From Gammaproteobacteria bacterium (GTDB lineage: Bacteria > Pseudomonadota > Gammaproteobacteria > Coxiellales > Coxiellaceae), in NCBI GenBank assembly GCA_013287505.1, contig JABDDR010000007.1, positions 1 to 48,956 on the forward strand: a DNA stretch of 48,956 bases, given 5' to 3'. Shown here one piece after another: positions 37,305 to 47,050 of this stretch (the first letter of the stretch is position 1; each line of letters opens with the position of its first letter). The position numbers were made by a program, and so were the translations under genes. The notes under the pieces are model-generated. The model had not been told where the DNA came from, searched no databases, and was given only the letters and a program-made list of their open reading frames with translations.

Positions 37305-38318
37305 ATGTCAATTCAAAACGCAAAACATATTTTAATCCACTGTACTTTTAATATTGGCGATGTCATTTTGACATTGCCATTGGCTGGAATTTTAAAACAG
37401 CATTTGCCTCATGTAAAAATTTCATTTTTAGGATATGAATATACGCGTGATATTGCCGAACAATCATCGCATGTGGATGCATTTTATAGCTGGGATGATT
37501 TTGCGCGCATGACGCAGTCCGATGCGATTGCAAAAATAAAAACCCTTGCTTTTGACGTGGTTATTCATGAATCGCCGAATAAAGTTATTGCGCAATTGAT
37601 GAAGAAAGCGGGTATACCGATTCGTATCGGCACATCACATCGCGTTTACCACTGGTTTACTTGCAATAAATGGGTGTGTTTAAGTCGCAAAAAATCAAAT
37701 TCGCATGAAGCACAAACCAGTTTAAAATTATTAAAACCATTTCATATACCGATCAATGACGACTTAATGTTTCTGCATGAACGCATGGGTTTTAAAAAAG
37801 TTGAGCCTTTGTCACCACAATTACAGTCTATTTTAAAGCCTGATCGATTTAATTTAATTGTGCATCCGTTTTCAAACAAACATGCTCTGGAATGGCCGCC
37901 AAAACTATTTAATGCGCTGATTCAACAATTACCGCAAGATAAAATTCATGTGATTGTGACGGGTTCAAAAAAGGAAAGTGACGAGATTGCACATATAGTC
38001 ATGCCAGGTTGCGAATACGCAACCAATCTTTCCGGACAACTGAGCTTGAAAGAATTAATTCAGTTCATTGCACATGCAGATGGCTTGGTGACCAATGCGA
38101 CGGGTCCACTGCATATTGCTGCTGCATTTGGCATTCATGCGCTCGGTTTGTATCCTGTGTTGATAGTAGATCGTTGGAAGCCGATTGGTAAAAAAGCAGA
38201 ATATATCGCATCGGATCCAAAGTGTAATGCGCCTACTTGTTTTGATAAAATGGATTGTCGGTGTATGGAGTCGATTACGGTAGATCAGGTGAAAGCGGGG
38301 ATTATGAGATGGGTGTAG
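37305..38318 (+). CDS. Glycosyltransferase family 9 (heptosyltransferase-like)
   Basis: HCTFNIGDVILTLPLAGILKQHLPHVKISFLG ... VTNATGPLHIAAAFG. Confidence 0.92.
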   Translation: MSIQNAKHILIHCTFNIGDVILTLPLAGILKQHLPHVKISFLGYEYTRDIAEQSSHVDAFYSWDDFARMTQSDAIAKIKTLAFDVVIHESPNKVIAQLMKKAGIPIRIGTSHRVYHWFTCNKWVCLSRKKSNSHEAQTSLKLLKPFHIPINDDLMFLHERMGFKKVEPLSPQLQSILKPDRFNLIVHPFSNKHALEWPPKLFNALIQQLPQDKIHVIVTGSKKESDEIAHIVMPGCEYATNLSGQLSLKELIQFIAHADGLVTNATGPLHIAAAFGIHALGLYPVLIVDRWKPIGKKAEYIASDPKCNAPTCFDKMDCRCMESITVDQVKAGIMRWV

Positions 38319-38404
38319 AGACGTCGATTTATCGCGTCTCCGATCTTTGCTCAGGCATGATGCGTTAATCAAAGATCGGAGACGCGATAAATCGACGTCT
38401 CTAC
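38315..38404. repeat. Family A element: perfect 35-bp inverted repeat spanning the convergent GT9/hemH gene ends
   Basis: GTAGAGACGTCGATTTATCGCGTCTCCGATCTTTG (38315-38349) and exact complement (38370-38404), 20-bp loop. Confidence 0.95.
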
Positions 38405-39331
38405 GATCGAACTTAATCCATCAACCCAGTATGGATCTGCATTCAAACACGGAATTAACTCAAACGACTCACCACCCAATTGCATCCATTGCGCGCGCAA
38501 CCGAATATTGATTTCTTCGAGTGTTTCTACACAATCTGCAACAAATGACGGACAAACCACCGTTAATTTTTTAATATTTTTTTTCTTTAAACTTTTCAAT
38601 GCATGATCTGTGTAAGGCCCAATCCATTTTGTAAAACCCAATCGCGACTGAAAAACAGTCAGGTATTTTTCTGCCGGCAATCCCAATTGTTTTGCGATCA
38701 AATCAGTGGTAATAAAACAGTGTTCCCGATACATTTCTGCATCAGTTCGTCGTTTCGGCAAGCCATGATAACTGAAGAGGATAAATTCATCTGGTGCCAG
38801 GCGCGCCTTCCGTGCCTTTTCAGCAAGGGGATTGATATAAGCGTCATAATTATAAAAATCACGGATGATTGTTATCTCGCCGATATAATTTATTTTTTTA
38901 AAAACAGCATTGACAGCATCAAGCGCGGATTGCGTGGTTGCATTTGAAAATTGCGGGAATAAAGGGAATACAATTATTTTTTCACAATTATTTTTTTGCA
39001 AATATATAATTGCATCTTCAATGCTCGGATTGCTATAACGCATACCCAGTGCAACACAATATCGATCACCGTATTTTTCTTGAAGTGCTTTCTGCAATGC
39101 CAAACTATTAACGAGCAAAGGCGATCCTTCGTCCGTCCAAATTTGTTGATAAGCATGGGCAGATATTTTAGGACGTTTCGGTAAAATAATTTTTTGTACT
39201 AAAAAATCACGTAGAAATTTTGGCAATGTAATCACATAGGGATCAGATAAAAAAACATCTAAATATTTTCTGACAGCGTTTTCTGTCGGCGCTTCTGGCG
39301 TTCCTAAGTTAATTAATAAAATGCCGATCAT
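38369..39331 (-). CDS. hemH: Ferrochelatase
   Basis: GILLINLGTPEAPTENAVRKYLDVFLSDPYVI ... ILFSYHGLPKRRTD; C-terminal VETSIYRVSDL is family A-encoded. Confidence 0.96.
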   Translation of the reverse strand: MIGILLINLGTPEAPTENAVRKYLDVFLSDPYVITLPKFLRDFLVQKIILPKRPKISAHAYQQIWTDEGSPLLVNSLALQKALQEKYGDRYCVALGMRYSNPSIEDAIIYLQKNNCEKIIVFPLFPQFSNATTQSALDAVNAVFKKINYIGEITIIRDFYNYDAYINPLAEKARKARLAPDEFILFSYHGLPKRRTDAEMYREHCFITTDLIAKQLGLPAEKYLTVFQSRLGFTKWIGPYTDHALKSLKKKNIKKLTVVCPSFVADCVETLEEINIRLRAQWMQLGGESFELIPCLNADPYWVDGLSSIVETSIYRVSDL

Positions 39332-40155
39332 GATTTCATTCCCGTCACAAATCGTGGTATTCCTGATAAATCACAATGATTTTTTACCTCATAAAATCCA
39401 GCCTGCTCAAACAATTTAAAAACCGCTTCTGCTTGATCATAGCCATGCTCAATGACTAAGTAGCCGTTGGGTTGTAAATAATGCATTGCCTGTTGCGTAA
39501 TATTTTCAATGGCATCCAATCCTGTTTTTCCAGATGTTAAAGCAGAAATGGGCTCAAATATTAATTTTTCGAGATGCGCATCATTTTGTGCAATATACGG
39601 TGGATTTGAAATAATCAGATCATATTTTTTAGGCGGCAGTGCGTCAAACCAATCGCTTTCAAAAAAAGAAATATTTTTCGCGTTATATTTTTTTGCATTT
39701 TGCCTTGCGATCAATAATGCTTTTGCAGATTGATCGGTGGCATCGATTTGCCAGTGCGGTTTTTCTAATGCCAATGCAATGGCAATAGCGCCTGAACCAG
39801 TTCCCAAATCTGCAACTTGATAATTATTTGCATCAAATAATTGTTTTAATACCCATTCGATTAAACATTCGGTTTCGGCGCGTGGAATTAACACATCGGG
39901 CGTGACGATTAAGTCCATCGTCCAAAATGGTTGAGATCCCAGTATGTAAGCGATGGGTTCGCCGTTGATGCGGCGTGTGATTAATTGATCGAGAGACGCG
40001 ATAAATCGCGCCTCTACGATTGATTCATCCATCAATAATTGTGTGCGGGTTTTTTGCAGCACGTGCATTAATAATAAATCAGCGTCGAGTTGGGGAGTAT
40101 CGGAATGCGAGGTGAGCTGAAGTATTATTTTTTTTCGAAGATTGGTGAGATTCAT
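39328..40155 (-). CDS. prmC: Release-factor glutamine methyltransferase
   Basis: RRINGEPIAYILGSQPFWTMDLIVTPDVLIPRAETE ... VADLGTGSGAIAIALA ... DLIISNPPYI. Confidence 0.97.
   Translation of the reverse strand: MNLTNLRKKIILQLTSHSDTPQLDADLLLMHVLQKTRTQLLMDESIVEARFIASLDQLITRRINGEPIAYILGSQPFWTMDLIVTPDVLIPRAETECLIEWVLKQLFDANNYQVADLGTGSGAIAIALALEKPHWQIDATDQSAKALLIARQNAKKYNAKNISFFESDWFDALPPKKYDLIISNPPYIAQNDAHLEKLIFEPISALTSGKTGLDAIENITQQAMHYLQPNGYLVIEHGYDQAEAVFKLFEQAGFYEVKNHCDLSGIPRFVTGMKS
39993..40017. repeat. Family A unit within prmC coding sequence
   Basis: gagacgcgataaatcgcgcctctac; encodes V-E-A-R-F-I-A-S-L (residues ~47-55), similar to PolA ETRFIAS. Confidence 0.87.
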
Positions 40156-40161
40156 AGATCT

Positions 40162-41244
40162 CTACTCACCCAATTCCGCAAGCAATTCTGCCTGCAATTC
40201 TCGCGTTAACGGCACAATCACCGCATCTAATTTTCCGTTCATCACATCATCGAGCTGATACAACGTTAAATTAATGCGATGATCGGTCACACGACCTTGC
40301 GGAAAATTATACGTGCGAATACGTTCAGAACGATCACCGCTACCCACCAAACTTTTTCGCAATGATGATTGTTCAGATGCTTGCTTAGATTGCGCTGCAC
40401 TTAATAATCGCGCTGATAATAATGACATAGCACGCGCACGATTTTTGTGTTGTGAGCGTTCATCCTGGCACTCAACGACTAATCCACTGGGAATATGCGT
40501 AATACGAATCGCAGAATCTGTTTTATTGACGTGCTGTCCACCCGCACCCGATGCGCGATAGGTATCAACGCGTAAATCAGCGGGATTAATTTTAATTTCA
40601 TCGATTTCATCTTGCTCAGGCAGCACTGCCACTGTGCACGCAGAGGTATGTATACGACCTTGCGCTTCAGTTTTTGGTACGCGTTGCACACGATGGGCAC
40701 CTGATTCAAATTTTAATTGTGAATAAACACCATGGCCTTCAATGCGCACGATAATTTCTTTATAACCACCTTGCTCACCATCACTCGCCGATACAACAGA
40801 AAATTGCCATCCTTTATTTTCAGCAAATCGGTTATACATACGAAATAAATCGCCTGCAAATAATGCGGCTTCGTGCCCACCGGTTCCTGCACGAATTTCT
40901 AAAAATACGTTACGATCATCGTTCGGATCTTTGGGTAATAATAATAACTGTAATTGCTGATTTAAATCGTCTTGTGAATTTTTTAATTCAGACAATTCTT
41001 CCTGTGCGAGCGCTTGCATTTCAGGATCATTTTCTTGCAACATTTGCTGTGCGGAAATAATACCTGCTGCATTTTTTTCATATTGTGAAAAACATAAAAC
41101 AATCGGTTCAAGCTGCGCGTACTCTTTACTGAGTTCACGAAATTTATTTTGATTGTTAATTGTTGCAGCATCGCTTAATAGTGCGCCAATTTCGCGATAG
41201 CGATTGGCGAGTGTCATTAATTTTAGTTTTAGGGATTCTTTCAT
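40162..41244 (-). CDS. prfA: Peptide chain release factor 1
   Basis: [24 protein letters not shown] ... [25 protein letters not shown]; start set at ATG (complement of 41242-41244). Confidence 0.98.
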   Translation of the reverse strand: MKESLKLKLMTLANRYREIGALLSDAATINNQNKFRELSKEYAQLEPIVLCFSQYEKNAAGIISAQQMLQENDPEMQALAQEELSELKNSQDDLNQQLQLLLLPKDPNDDRNVFLEIRAGTGGHEAALFAGDLFRMYNRFAENKGWQFSVVSASDGEQGGYKEIIVRIEGHGVYSQLKFESGAHRVQRVPKTEAQGRIHTSACTVAVLPEQDEIDEIKINPADLRVDTYRASGAGGQHVNKTDSAIRITHIPSGLVVECQDERSQHKNRARAMSLLSARLLSAAQSKQASEQSSLRKSLVGSGDRSERIRTYNFPQGRVTDHRINLTLYQLDDVMNGKLDAVIVPLTRELQAELLAELGE

Positions 41245-41361
41245 GGGTTTTGTCGCTCCGCGAGCCACGCTCATTTCGTTTGCTAGATTATTTAATTTTT
41301 CGCTCTCGCTATCGTTCGCTACGCTCACATACGCTCGGCTTCTGATATATGCTTCGAATAA

Positions 41362-42600
41362 TTATTCGAGCTCAAAAAAACTTTTTATCCGTTGGAACAT
41401 TTCGCATTGATCTTCCGACGCTGCTTCGCGTAATTTAATGGTTGGGTGATGCATAATTTTATTGATGAGATTATGGCCAAATTGTTCAAGCACCTTTTTT
41501 GAATCATAGCCCAATTGTAATTGTCGCAACGCTTTTCCCTGCTCACACTGACGAATTTTATCGAGCCGATCACGATATTCTGTGATGACATGTCCCGCAT
41601 AAAATACACGCATTTTTCGCAAAAATGCAGATGCGTGGCGATCAATCATCTTCTCAGCCTGTTTTGAAGCTTCATCCCGACTTTTCAAATTTTGTGCGAT
41701 GATCATATGCAAATCATCGATATTATACAAATGAATACGGTCGAGCATTGCAACTTCGGGTTCAATATCGCGCGGTACTGCTAAGTCAATTAATAATAAT
41801 GAGCCATCCTTTTTATTTTTTAAGGCGCTTTCAATCATGCCTTTTCCAAGAATCGGCAATTGACTTGTGGTTGCGCAAATCACAATATCACTGTCGACAA
41901 TCGCATTAGGAATATCGAGCATGGCAATAGCATGCACATCCAGTGTTTCAACCAGATGCTTTGTTTTTTCTAACGTGCGATTTGCAACCACTATTTTTTT
42001 TACATCAGCACGCCGAAGATGTGTTGCAATCAATTCAATCGTTTCACCTGCACCGATTAATAAGATACGGCACTCTGACAATTGATGATAAATTTTTTTT
42101 GCTATTTGTGTGATCGCATAAGCGATTGAAACCGGATGCGCGCCGATATTTGTATCTGTGCGAATGTGTTTGCTGGTTTCAAAAACAGCGGGAAATACCT
42201 GCTGTAAATGCGCACCCACCGTTCCTGCATTTTGCGCAATTTGATACGCTTGTTTCATTTGCCCAAGCACTTGCGGTTCTCCAAGCACCATCGAATCCAA
42301 ACCACTCGCAACCCGCATCATGTGACGCACAGCACTCATTTCGCGATAAGAATAACAGTATTCATTTAAATCAATATGGGATAAAGATTTTTGACGCACC
42401 AACCATTGCTGTATGACAGATGGCTGCGGTGTATCAATATAAATTTCGGTGCGATTACAGGTAGACAAAATCACCGCTTCATTCACTTCATCGCATGATA
42501 TTAAATCTTGCAGAGCAAGTGGTAATACAGCTTCTTGAAACGCGCATCTTTCACGAACAGCTATCGGCGCGGTGTGATGATTTATTCCGTAAGCAAGCAT
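41362..42600 (-). CDS. hemA: Glutamyl-tRNA reductase
   Basis: GINHHTAPIAVRERCAF ... VILSTCNRTEIY ... SGLDSMVLGEPQVLGQMKQAY ... GAGETIELIATHL. Confidence 0.98.
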   Translation of the reverse strand: MLAYGINHHTAPIAVRERCAFQEAVLPLALQDLISCDEVNEAVILSTCNRTEIYIDTPQPSVIQQWLVRQKSLSHIDLNEYCYSYREMSAVRHMMRVASGLDSMVLGEPQVLGQMKQAYQIAQNAGTVGAHLQQVFPAVFETSKHIRTDTNIGAHPVSIAYAITQIAKKIYHQLSECRILLIGAGETIELIATHLRRADVKKIVVANRTLEKTKHLVETLDVHAIAMLDIPNAIVDSDIVICATTSQLPILGKGMIESALKNKKDGSLLLIDLAVPRDIEPEVAMLDRIHLYNIDDLHMIIAQNLKSRDEASKQAEKMIDRHASAFLRKMRVFYAGHVITEYRDRLDKIRQCEQGKALRQLQLGYDSKKVLEQFGHNLINKIMHHPTIKLREAASEDQCEMFQRIKSFFELE

Positions 42601-42674
42601 AACAATAATCCAAATGGACGAAACAGCGTAAATTAGTTATTATAACGCGAGTTAATTCTAATGCGGATATTACG

Positions 42675-43331
42675 ATGTTTCTTAAAAAATGCATACTGAT
42701 TACTGGGCTGCTCGCCGTGTTGTTATTATCCGGCTGCGGCGTCTGGGATAAGCCGCAACCATCGAAATATTTTCACGTCGTGTCGCCCGCAGTCCGTAAT
42801 GCACAACTGGCAAAAATAAGATTCTTTCGACTCGATGGCGAATTTAGCATTCAACAGCCTATGAAATTACCACAAATGGCAGATTTCAACTGGAAGCAAT
42901 TTGGCTCGAAAGCCTATAGCATCAACTTTACTTCAACACTCGGTTTATTCAGTGCTGAAATCTATTATCAATTTGGCTATGTGGAGTTATGGAAAAACGG
43001 CACGCATGTATCGAAAGCAAAAACACCAGAGAGACTCATGCAAAAAGCATTCGGATGGTCTCTGCCTATCAGTCCCATGAGCAGCTGGGTCAAGGGTATG
43101 CCTGCGAAAAATGCAGGTTATTATGAAGCACGATATGATTGCTTCGGCCATTTAATCTCGTTAAGACAAGCGGGTTGGGTTTTGCATTACAACGCCTATA
43201 AAAATAATGATGATGGGGTCGATTTTCCGCAAGTTATTTTAATGAGCCGTCCGGGATTACAAATAAAAATTGTGATTACAGATTGGTTATTATTTATGCG
43301 TCGAGACCCAATACCTGATGCAATCACCTAA
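42675..43331 (+). CDS. lolB: Outer-membrane lipoprotein insertion protein LolB
   Basis: Lipobox LLSGC; FRLDGEFSIQQPMKLPQMADFNWKQFGSKAYSINFTSTLGLFSAEIYYQ; divergent from hemA as in many gammaproteobacteria. Confidence 0.87.
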   Translation: MFLKKCILITGLLAVLLLSGCGVWDKPQPSKYFHVVSPAVRNAQLAKIRFFRLDGEFSIQQPMKLPQMADFNWKQFGSKAYSINFTSTLGLFSAEIYYQFGYVELWKNGTHVSKAKTPERLMQKAFGWSLPISPMSSWVKGMPAKNAGYYEARYDCFGHLISLRQAGWVLHYNAYKNNDDGVDFPQVILMSRPGLQIKIVITDWLLFMRRDPIPDAIT

Positions 43332-43383
43332 TTGACAGAACAAAAGAAGTCAGTAGAATAACCAACCTTAATGCGTAGCTTTT

Positions 43384-43455
43384 TGGGGTGTCGCCAAGCG
43401 GTAAGGCACCGGGTTTTGATCTCGGCATACCTAGGTTCGAATCCTAGCACCCCAG
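43384..43455 (+). tRNA. tRNA-Gln(TTG)
   Basis: TGGGGTG..CACCCCA acceptor stem, loop TTTTGAT with TTG anticodon, T-arm ctaggTTCGAATcctag; CCA not encoded. Confidence 0.96.
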
Positions 43456-43477
43456 CTAACTTTACTTGGACATAACC

Positions 43478-44428
43478 GTGGCTGAAGTAAAAATTTTTGG
43501 TGGATCTGCAACACCCGCGCTCGCGCAACGTGTCGTCGAATATCTAGGCATGGAATTAGGCAAAGCGATGGTCGGCACTTTCAGTGACGGCGAAACACGT
43601 GTCGAAATCCAAGAGAACGTGCGTGGTCGCGATGTCTTTATAATTCAATCCACTTGTGCACCTTGCAACGATAATCTCATGGAATTGTTAATGATGACGG
43701 ACGCACTGCGACGCGCATCAGCAACCAGCATTACTGCTGTGGTCCCGTATTTTGGTTACGCCAGACAAGATCGTCGCGTACGATCCTCTCGCGTGCCTAT
43801 TTCCGCAAAAGTCGTTGCAGACATGATTGCAAAAGTGGGTATTACACGCTTAATCACCGTTGATTTGCATGCCGATCAAATCCAAGGCTTTTTTTCTATC
43901 CCAGTAGATAACGTTTATGCAAGCCCATCAATTTTAGAGCAACATGGCGTGCTCGCAGAGTACCCTGATTTAACCGTTGTTTCGCCCGATGTGGGTGGCG
44001 TGGTTCGTGCGCGTGCTATTGCAAAACGTTTGCACGACACGGATTTAGCTATTATCGATAAACGTCGTCCAGCACCCAATCAATCGCAAGTGATGAATGT
44101 CATTGGCCATGTTGAAAATCGCCACTGTTTAATTGTGGATGATATTGTCGATACAGCAGGTACATTGTGTCATGCTGCGATGGCATTAAAAGAACGTGGC
44201 GCGAAAAAAGTAGCGGCATATTGTACACATCCTGTGTTGTCTGGTCGTGCCATTGAAAACATCGAACAATCCTGTTTAGACGCAGTCATCGTAACAGATA
44301 CTATTCCCTTATCTGAAGCTGCGAAAAAATGCGCTAAAATAAAGCAAGTTTCGCTCAGCAGCATGATCGCCGAAACCATTTCGCGCATTACGGTGAATGA
44401 GTCAGTAAGTTCAATGTTTGAAGATTAA
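43478..44428 (+). CDS. prs: Ribose-phosphate pyrophosphokinase
   Basis: [27 protein letters not shown] ... [16 protein letters not shown] ... [12 protein letters not shown] start inferred at 43478. Confidence 0.97.
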   Translation: MAEVKIFGGSATPALAQRVVEYLGMELGKAMVGTFSDGETRVEIQENVRGRDVFIIQSTCAPCNDNLMELLMMTDALRRASATSITAVVPYFGYARQDRRVRSSRVPISAKVVADMIAKVGITRLITVDLHADQIQGFFSIPVDNVYASPSILEQHGVLAEYPDLTVVSPDVGGVVRARAIAKRLHDTDLAIIDKRRPAPNQSQVMNVIGHVENRHCLIVDDIVDTAGTLCHAAMALKERGAKKVAAYCTHPVLSGRAIENIEQSCLDAVIVTDTIPLSEAAKKCAKIKQVSLSSMIAETISRITVNESVSSMFED

Positions 44429-44430
44429 TC

Positions 44431-44477
44431 GTAGAGACGTCGATTTACACCTTAAACGGGTATACAGTCGCGTCTTT
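44431..44477. repeat. Degenerate/interrupted family A unit downstream of prs
   Basis: gtagagacgtcgattta - caccttaaacgggtatacag - tcgcgtct. Confidence 0.72.
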
Positions 44478-44543
44478 CACTAGCAATTCCCCCAAAACTC
44501 GTTAAAATACCCATTCTTTAAATCTACCTCCACGGAGTACGTC

Positions 44544-45236
44544 ATGTCAGTTTCATTTGAATTCGAAGCGCAAGCGCGTGTAGCTGCTGGTAAAGCAGGT
44601 GCTCGTCGTTTACGTCATGAGGATAAAATACCTGCAATTGTGTATGGTACCGACAAAGCACCGATGCCGATCAGTTTGTCTCACAACAAAGTGATTAAAG
44701 CACTCGAGCACGAAGCGGTTTATTCTCATATTTTAACGTTAAAGATCGATAACCACTCAGAAAAAGTGGTACTAAAAGCATTAACGCGTCATCCTGTAAA
44801 ACCAAAAATCTTACACATGGATTTTTTACGCATTAATACCAAAGAAAAATTAACGATGCGTGTACCGTTGCATTTCTTGGGTGAAGCAAAAGCACCTGGT
44901 CTAAAAGAGATGGGCATATTGTCAAAATTAATCACACATTTTGAAGTATCCTGTTTACCAGCAGATTTGCCTGAGTTTATTGCGGTAGATATTTCAGGAT
45001 TAAACATCGGTGATTCAATTCACATGTCTGAAATTGCGTTGCCAGAAAATGTTGCGTTAGCGCATGCCATTGTCGATGAAGAACACGATCAAGTGGTCGT
45101 CAGCATTCATCAACCACGCGCTGAAGAACCAGAAGAAACTGCAGCGCCTGTTGCTGCTGAAACGATTATTACTGGTCAAAAAGAACCTGAAGCAGAAGCA
45201 CCTGCTGCTGATACGAAGGAAAAACCGAAGAAGTAG
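44544..45236 (+). CDS. rplY: 50S ribosomal protein L25 (Ctc form)
   Basis: GKAGARRLRHEDKIPAIVYGTDKAP ... HMDFLRIN; acidic C-terminal extension. Confidence 0.96.
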   Translation: MSVSFEFEAQARVAAGKAGARRLRHEDKIPAIVYGTDKAPMPISLSHNKVIKALEHEAVYSHILTLKIDNHSEKVVLKALTRHPVKPKILHMDFLRINTKEKLTMRVPLHFLGEAKAPGLKEMGILSKLITHFEVSCLPADLPEFIAVDISGLNIGDSIHMSEIALPENVALAHAIVDEEHDQVVVSIHQPRAEEPEETAAPVAAETIITGQKEPEAEAPAADTKEKPKK

Positions 45237-45334
45237 CAAGAGCTTTACTACGAAGATCGAGGCAGAAGCCGAGCGTAAGCGAATGCGAAAGCTTGAAGCT
45301 GCACTGCATTCACCATCAAAGCGAGCATTATTAG

Positions 45335-45895
45335 ATGTCCGGAATTCGTCTAATCGTCGGCCTCGGAAACCCAGGCGCGCAATATGCCGCAACGCGGCAT
45401 AATGCTGGTGCCTGGTTCATTGATTATTTTGCACAACAAGAAAATATTGAATTGCATCCCCAAAAAAAATTTCGCGCTCATGTAGGCGAGTGCGGAAATT
45501 ATTTTTTACTCAAGCCAACAACCTACATGAACGAAAGCGGCATTTCTGTCGCAGCATTTTCAAAATTTTACAAAATAAATCCTGAAGAAATTTTAGTGGT
45601 GCATGATGAATTGGATTTTGATGCCGGCGTTGCACGTTTAAAAAAAGGCGGTGGACATGGTGGCCATAATGGATTGCGCGACATCATTTCACACTTAAAT
45701 TCCCCTGATTTTTATCGACTGCGTATTGGTATTGGTCATCCGGGCCATCGTGATGATGTGGTAAATTATGTATTAGTTCAGCCGAGTCGCGATGATCGTA
45801 TTGAAATAACAAAAGCGATTGATGAATCAGCGCGTGTGATACCGGATTTATTGGCGGGTGAATTTCAAAAAGCATTCCATACCTTACATTCTTAA
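45335..45895 (+). CDS. pth: Peptidyl-tRNA hydrolase
   Basis: [25 protein letters not shown] ... [12 protein letters not shown] ... [12 protein letters not shown]. Confidence 0.98.
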   Translation: MSGIRLIVGLGNPGAQYAATRHNAGAWFIDYFAQQENIELHPQKKFRAHVGECGNYFLLKPTTYMNESGISVAAFSKFYKINPEEILVVHDELDFDAGVARLKKGGGHGGHNGLRDIISHLNSPDFYRLRIGIGHPGHRDDVVNYVLVQPSRDDRIEITKAIDESARVIPDLLAGEFQKAFHTLHS

Positions 45896-46999
45896 CATCG
45901 CATTATGGCCTGTTTCTGATTTTTCGACGCACAATGCAAATAACTCTGTAAGACATCCCCTGACATACTGTTCTTTTTTATCATCCTGTTTTTCTGCTAA
46001 AAGCGGTTTCGCCAATGTTGTCACCGGCATTAAAATTTTAGTAGTCATTATTTTGTGCATCATCATATAAACAGCAAATAACATTAGAAAATTGGCTGTT
46101 GATGGAGAAAATAACGCGTAAGCGGTTGCTGCTACTATCACACTCAAGCACGCAAACAATTCCACATTTCTGTCATGTCGTCTTGCATGGTTTTTTCCGT
46201 TAAATAAATTAGGTTGCCACATTTTTTCGGGACGATGCGCCCATTGGATCCACATCTGCATGACTGTTTCTTCATCAATTTCAGATGCGATAACAACGCC
46301 CATTTTTTTTAATGCAATCATTGTCAACGCTAAAATAGGCGCTCGAAAATGTTCAGCACCTTTTCCAGTGAGCGCAGATTGTTCAGCATTAAATGGTCGA
46401 ACATTAACACCTCCTGCACCCGCATGATCCGTTGGCAGCAAAAAATTGCCACGTTTTGTTTCTTCGCTGCGATAACGAGGCACATCTGGCATCAATATCC
46501 AACTTAAAGGAAACGGCATGCTATGATTTGCTAACAAATTAATATGGGCTTCTACATTGGAAGCAATGGGCGGCACCATATGATGATTGCCAAAAGGGCC
46601 TGGCACAGGATCAATATCAAGATGTATAAATTTTATCTGTGCCAACGATTCATTTTGCTCTGCATAATGCGCAGTCAAATGCGCCGCAGAAAAACCACGA
46701 CTGTAAGACACGGTGATGACTTTGCGTGAACCCGCCGTTATTTTTTGTCGGTCAAGAAGCCACGTGATAGCAGCATTTGCTGCATCGTAACAGGTATTTT
46801 TGCCGATCTGTCCATGCACCAATCCAATCACTCTTTGCGCAAAATTACCACCAGCACCTGTTCCGGGAAAAATTTGCCATAGTTTTCCCCGCTCACTGAC
46901 ATTTAATGAACGAGCAACATCAGTAATCACGTCAGAAAGTGTTTCGTCTAATCCACTTCCGGAAAATAATAAAACAAACACCTTCTGTTCTTCGCGCAT
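45884..46999 (-). CDS. Putative alpha/beta-hydrolase-like protein with C-terminal TM segments, candidate effector
   Basis: 371 aa; FPGTGAGGN loop, [15 protein letters not shown] nucleophile-elbow-like motif, hydrophobic C-terminal pair. Family not recognised. Confidence 0.62.
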   Translation of the reverse strand: MREEQKVFVLLFSGSGLDETLSDVITDVARSLNVSERGKLWQIFPGTGAGGNFAQRVIGLVHGQIGKNTCYDAANAAITWLLDRQKITAGSRKVITVSYSRGFSAAHLTAHYAEQNESLAQIKFIHLDIDPVPGPFGNHHMVPPIASNVEAHINLLANHSMPFPLSWILMPDVPRYRSEETKRGNFLLPTDHAGAGGVNVRPFNAEQSALTGKGAEHFRAPILALTMIALKKMGVVIASEIDEETVMQMWIQWAHRPEKMWQPNLFNGKNHARRHDRNVELFACLSVIVAATAYALFSPSTANFLMLFAVYMMMHKIMTTKILMPVTTLAKPLLAEKQDDKKEQYVRGCLTELFALCVEKSETGHNAMLRM

Positions 47000-47050
47000 T
47001 TTGCATTTTTCCTTGATAACATCACACTATTATTTTTTAGGATATATCGT

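Noticed and set aside
40162-41328. Extended N-terminus of RF1 ([28 protein letters not shown])
   Set aside because: Upstream sequence resembles degenerate repeat DNA (gctcggcttctg); the conserved RF1 N-terminus fits the 41244 start better.
43328-43528. 66-aa minus-strand ORF over tRNA-Gln
   Set aside because: Overlaps a well-formed tRNA; the peptide (GVLGFEPRYAEIKTRCLTAWRH) is typical of spurious translation across a tRNA gene.
45064-45402. 112-aa ORF overlapping rplY and pth
   Set aside because: Alternate frame over two confident genes, Arg/Lys-rich artefact of acidic codons and the family B remnant.
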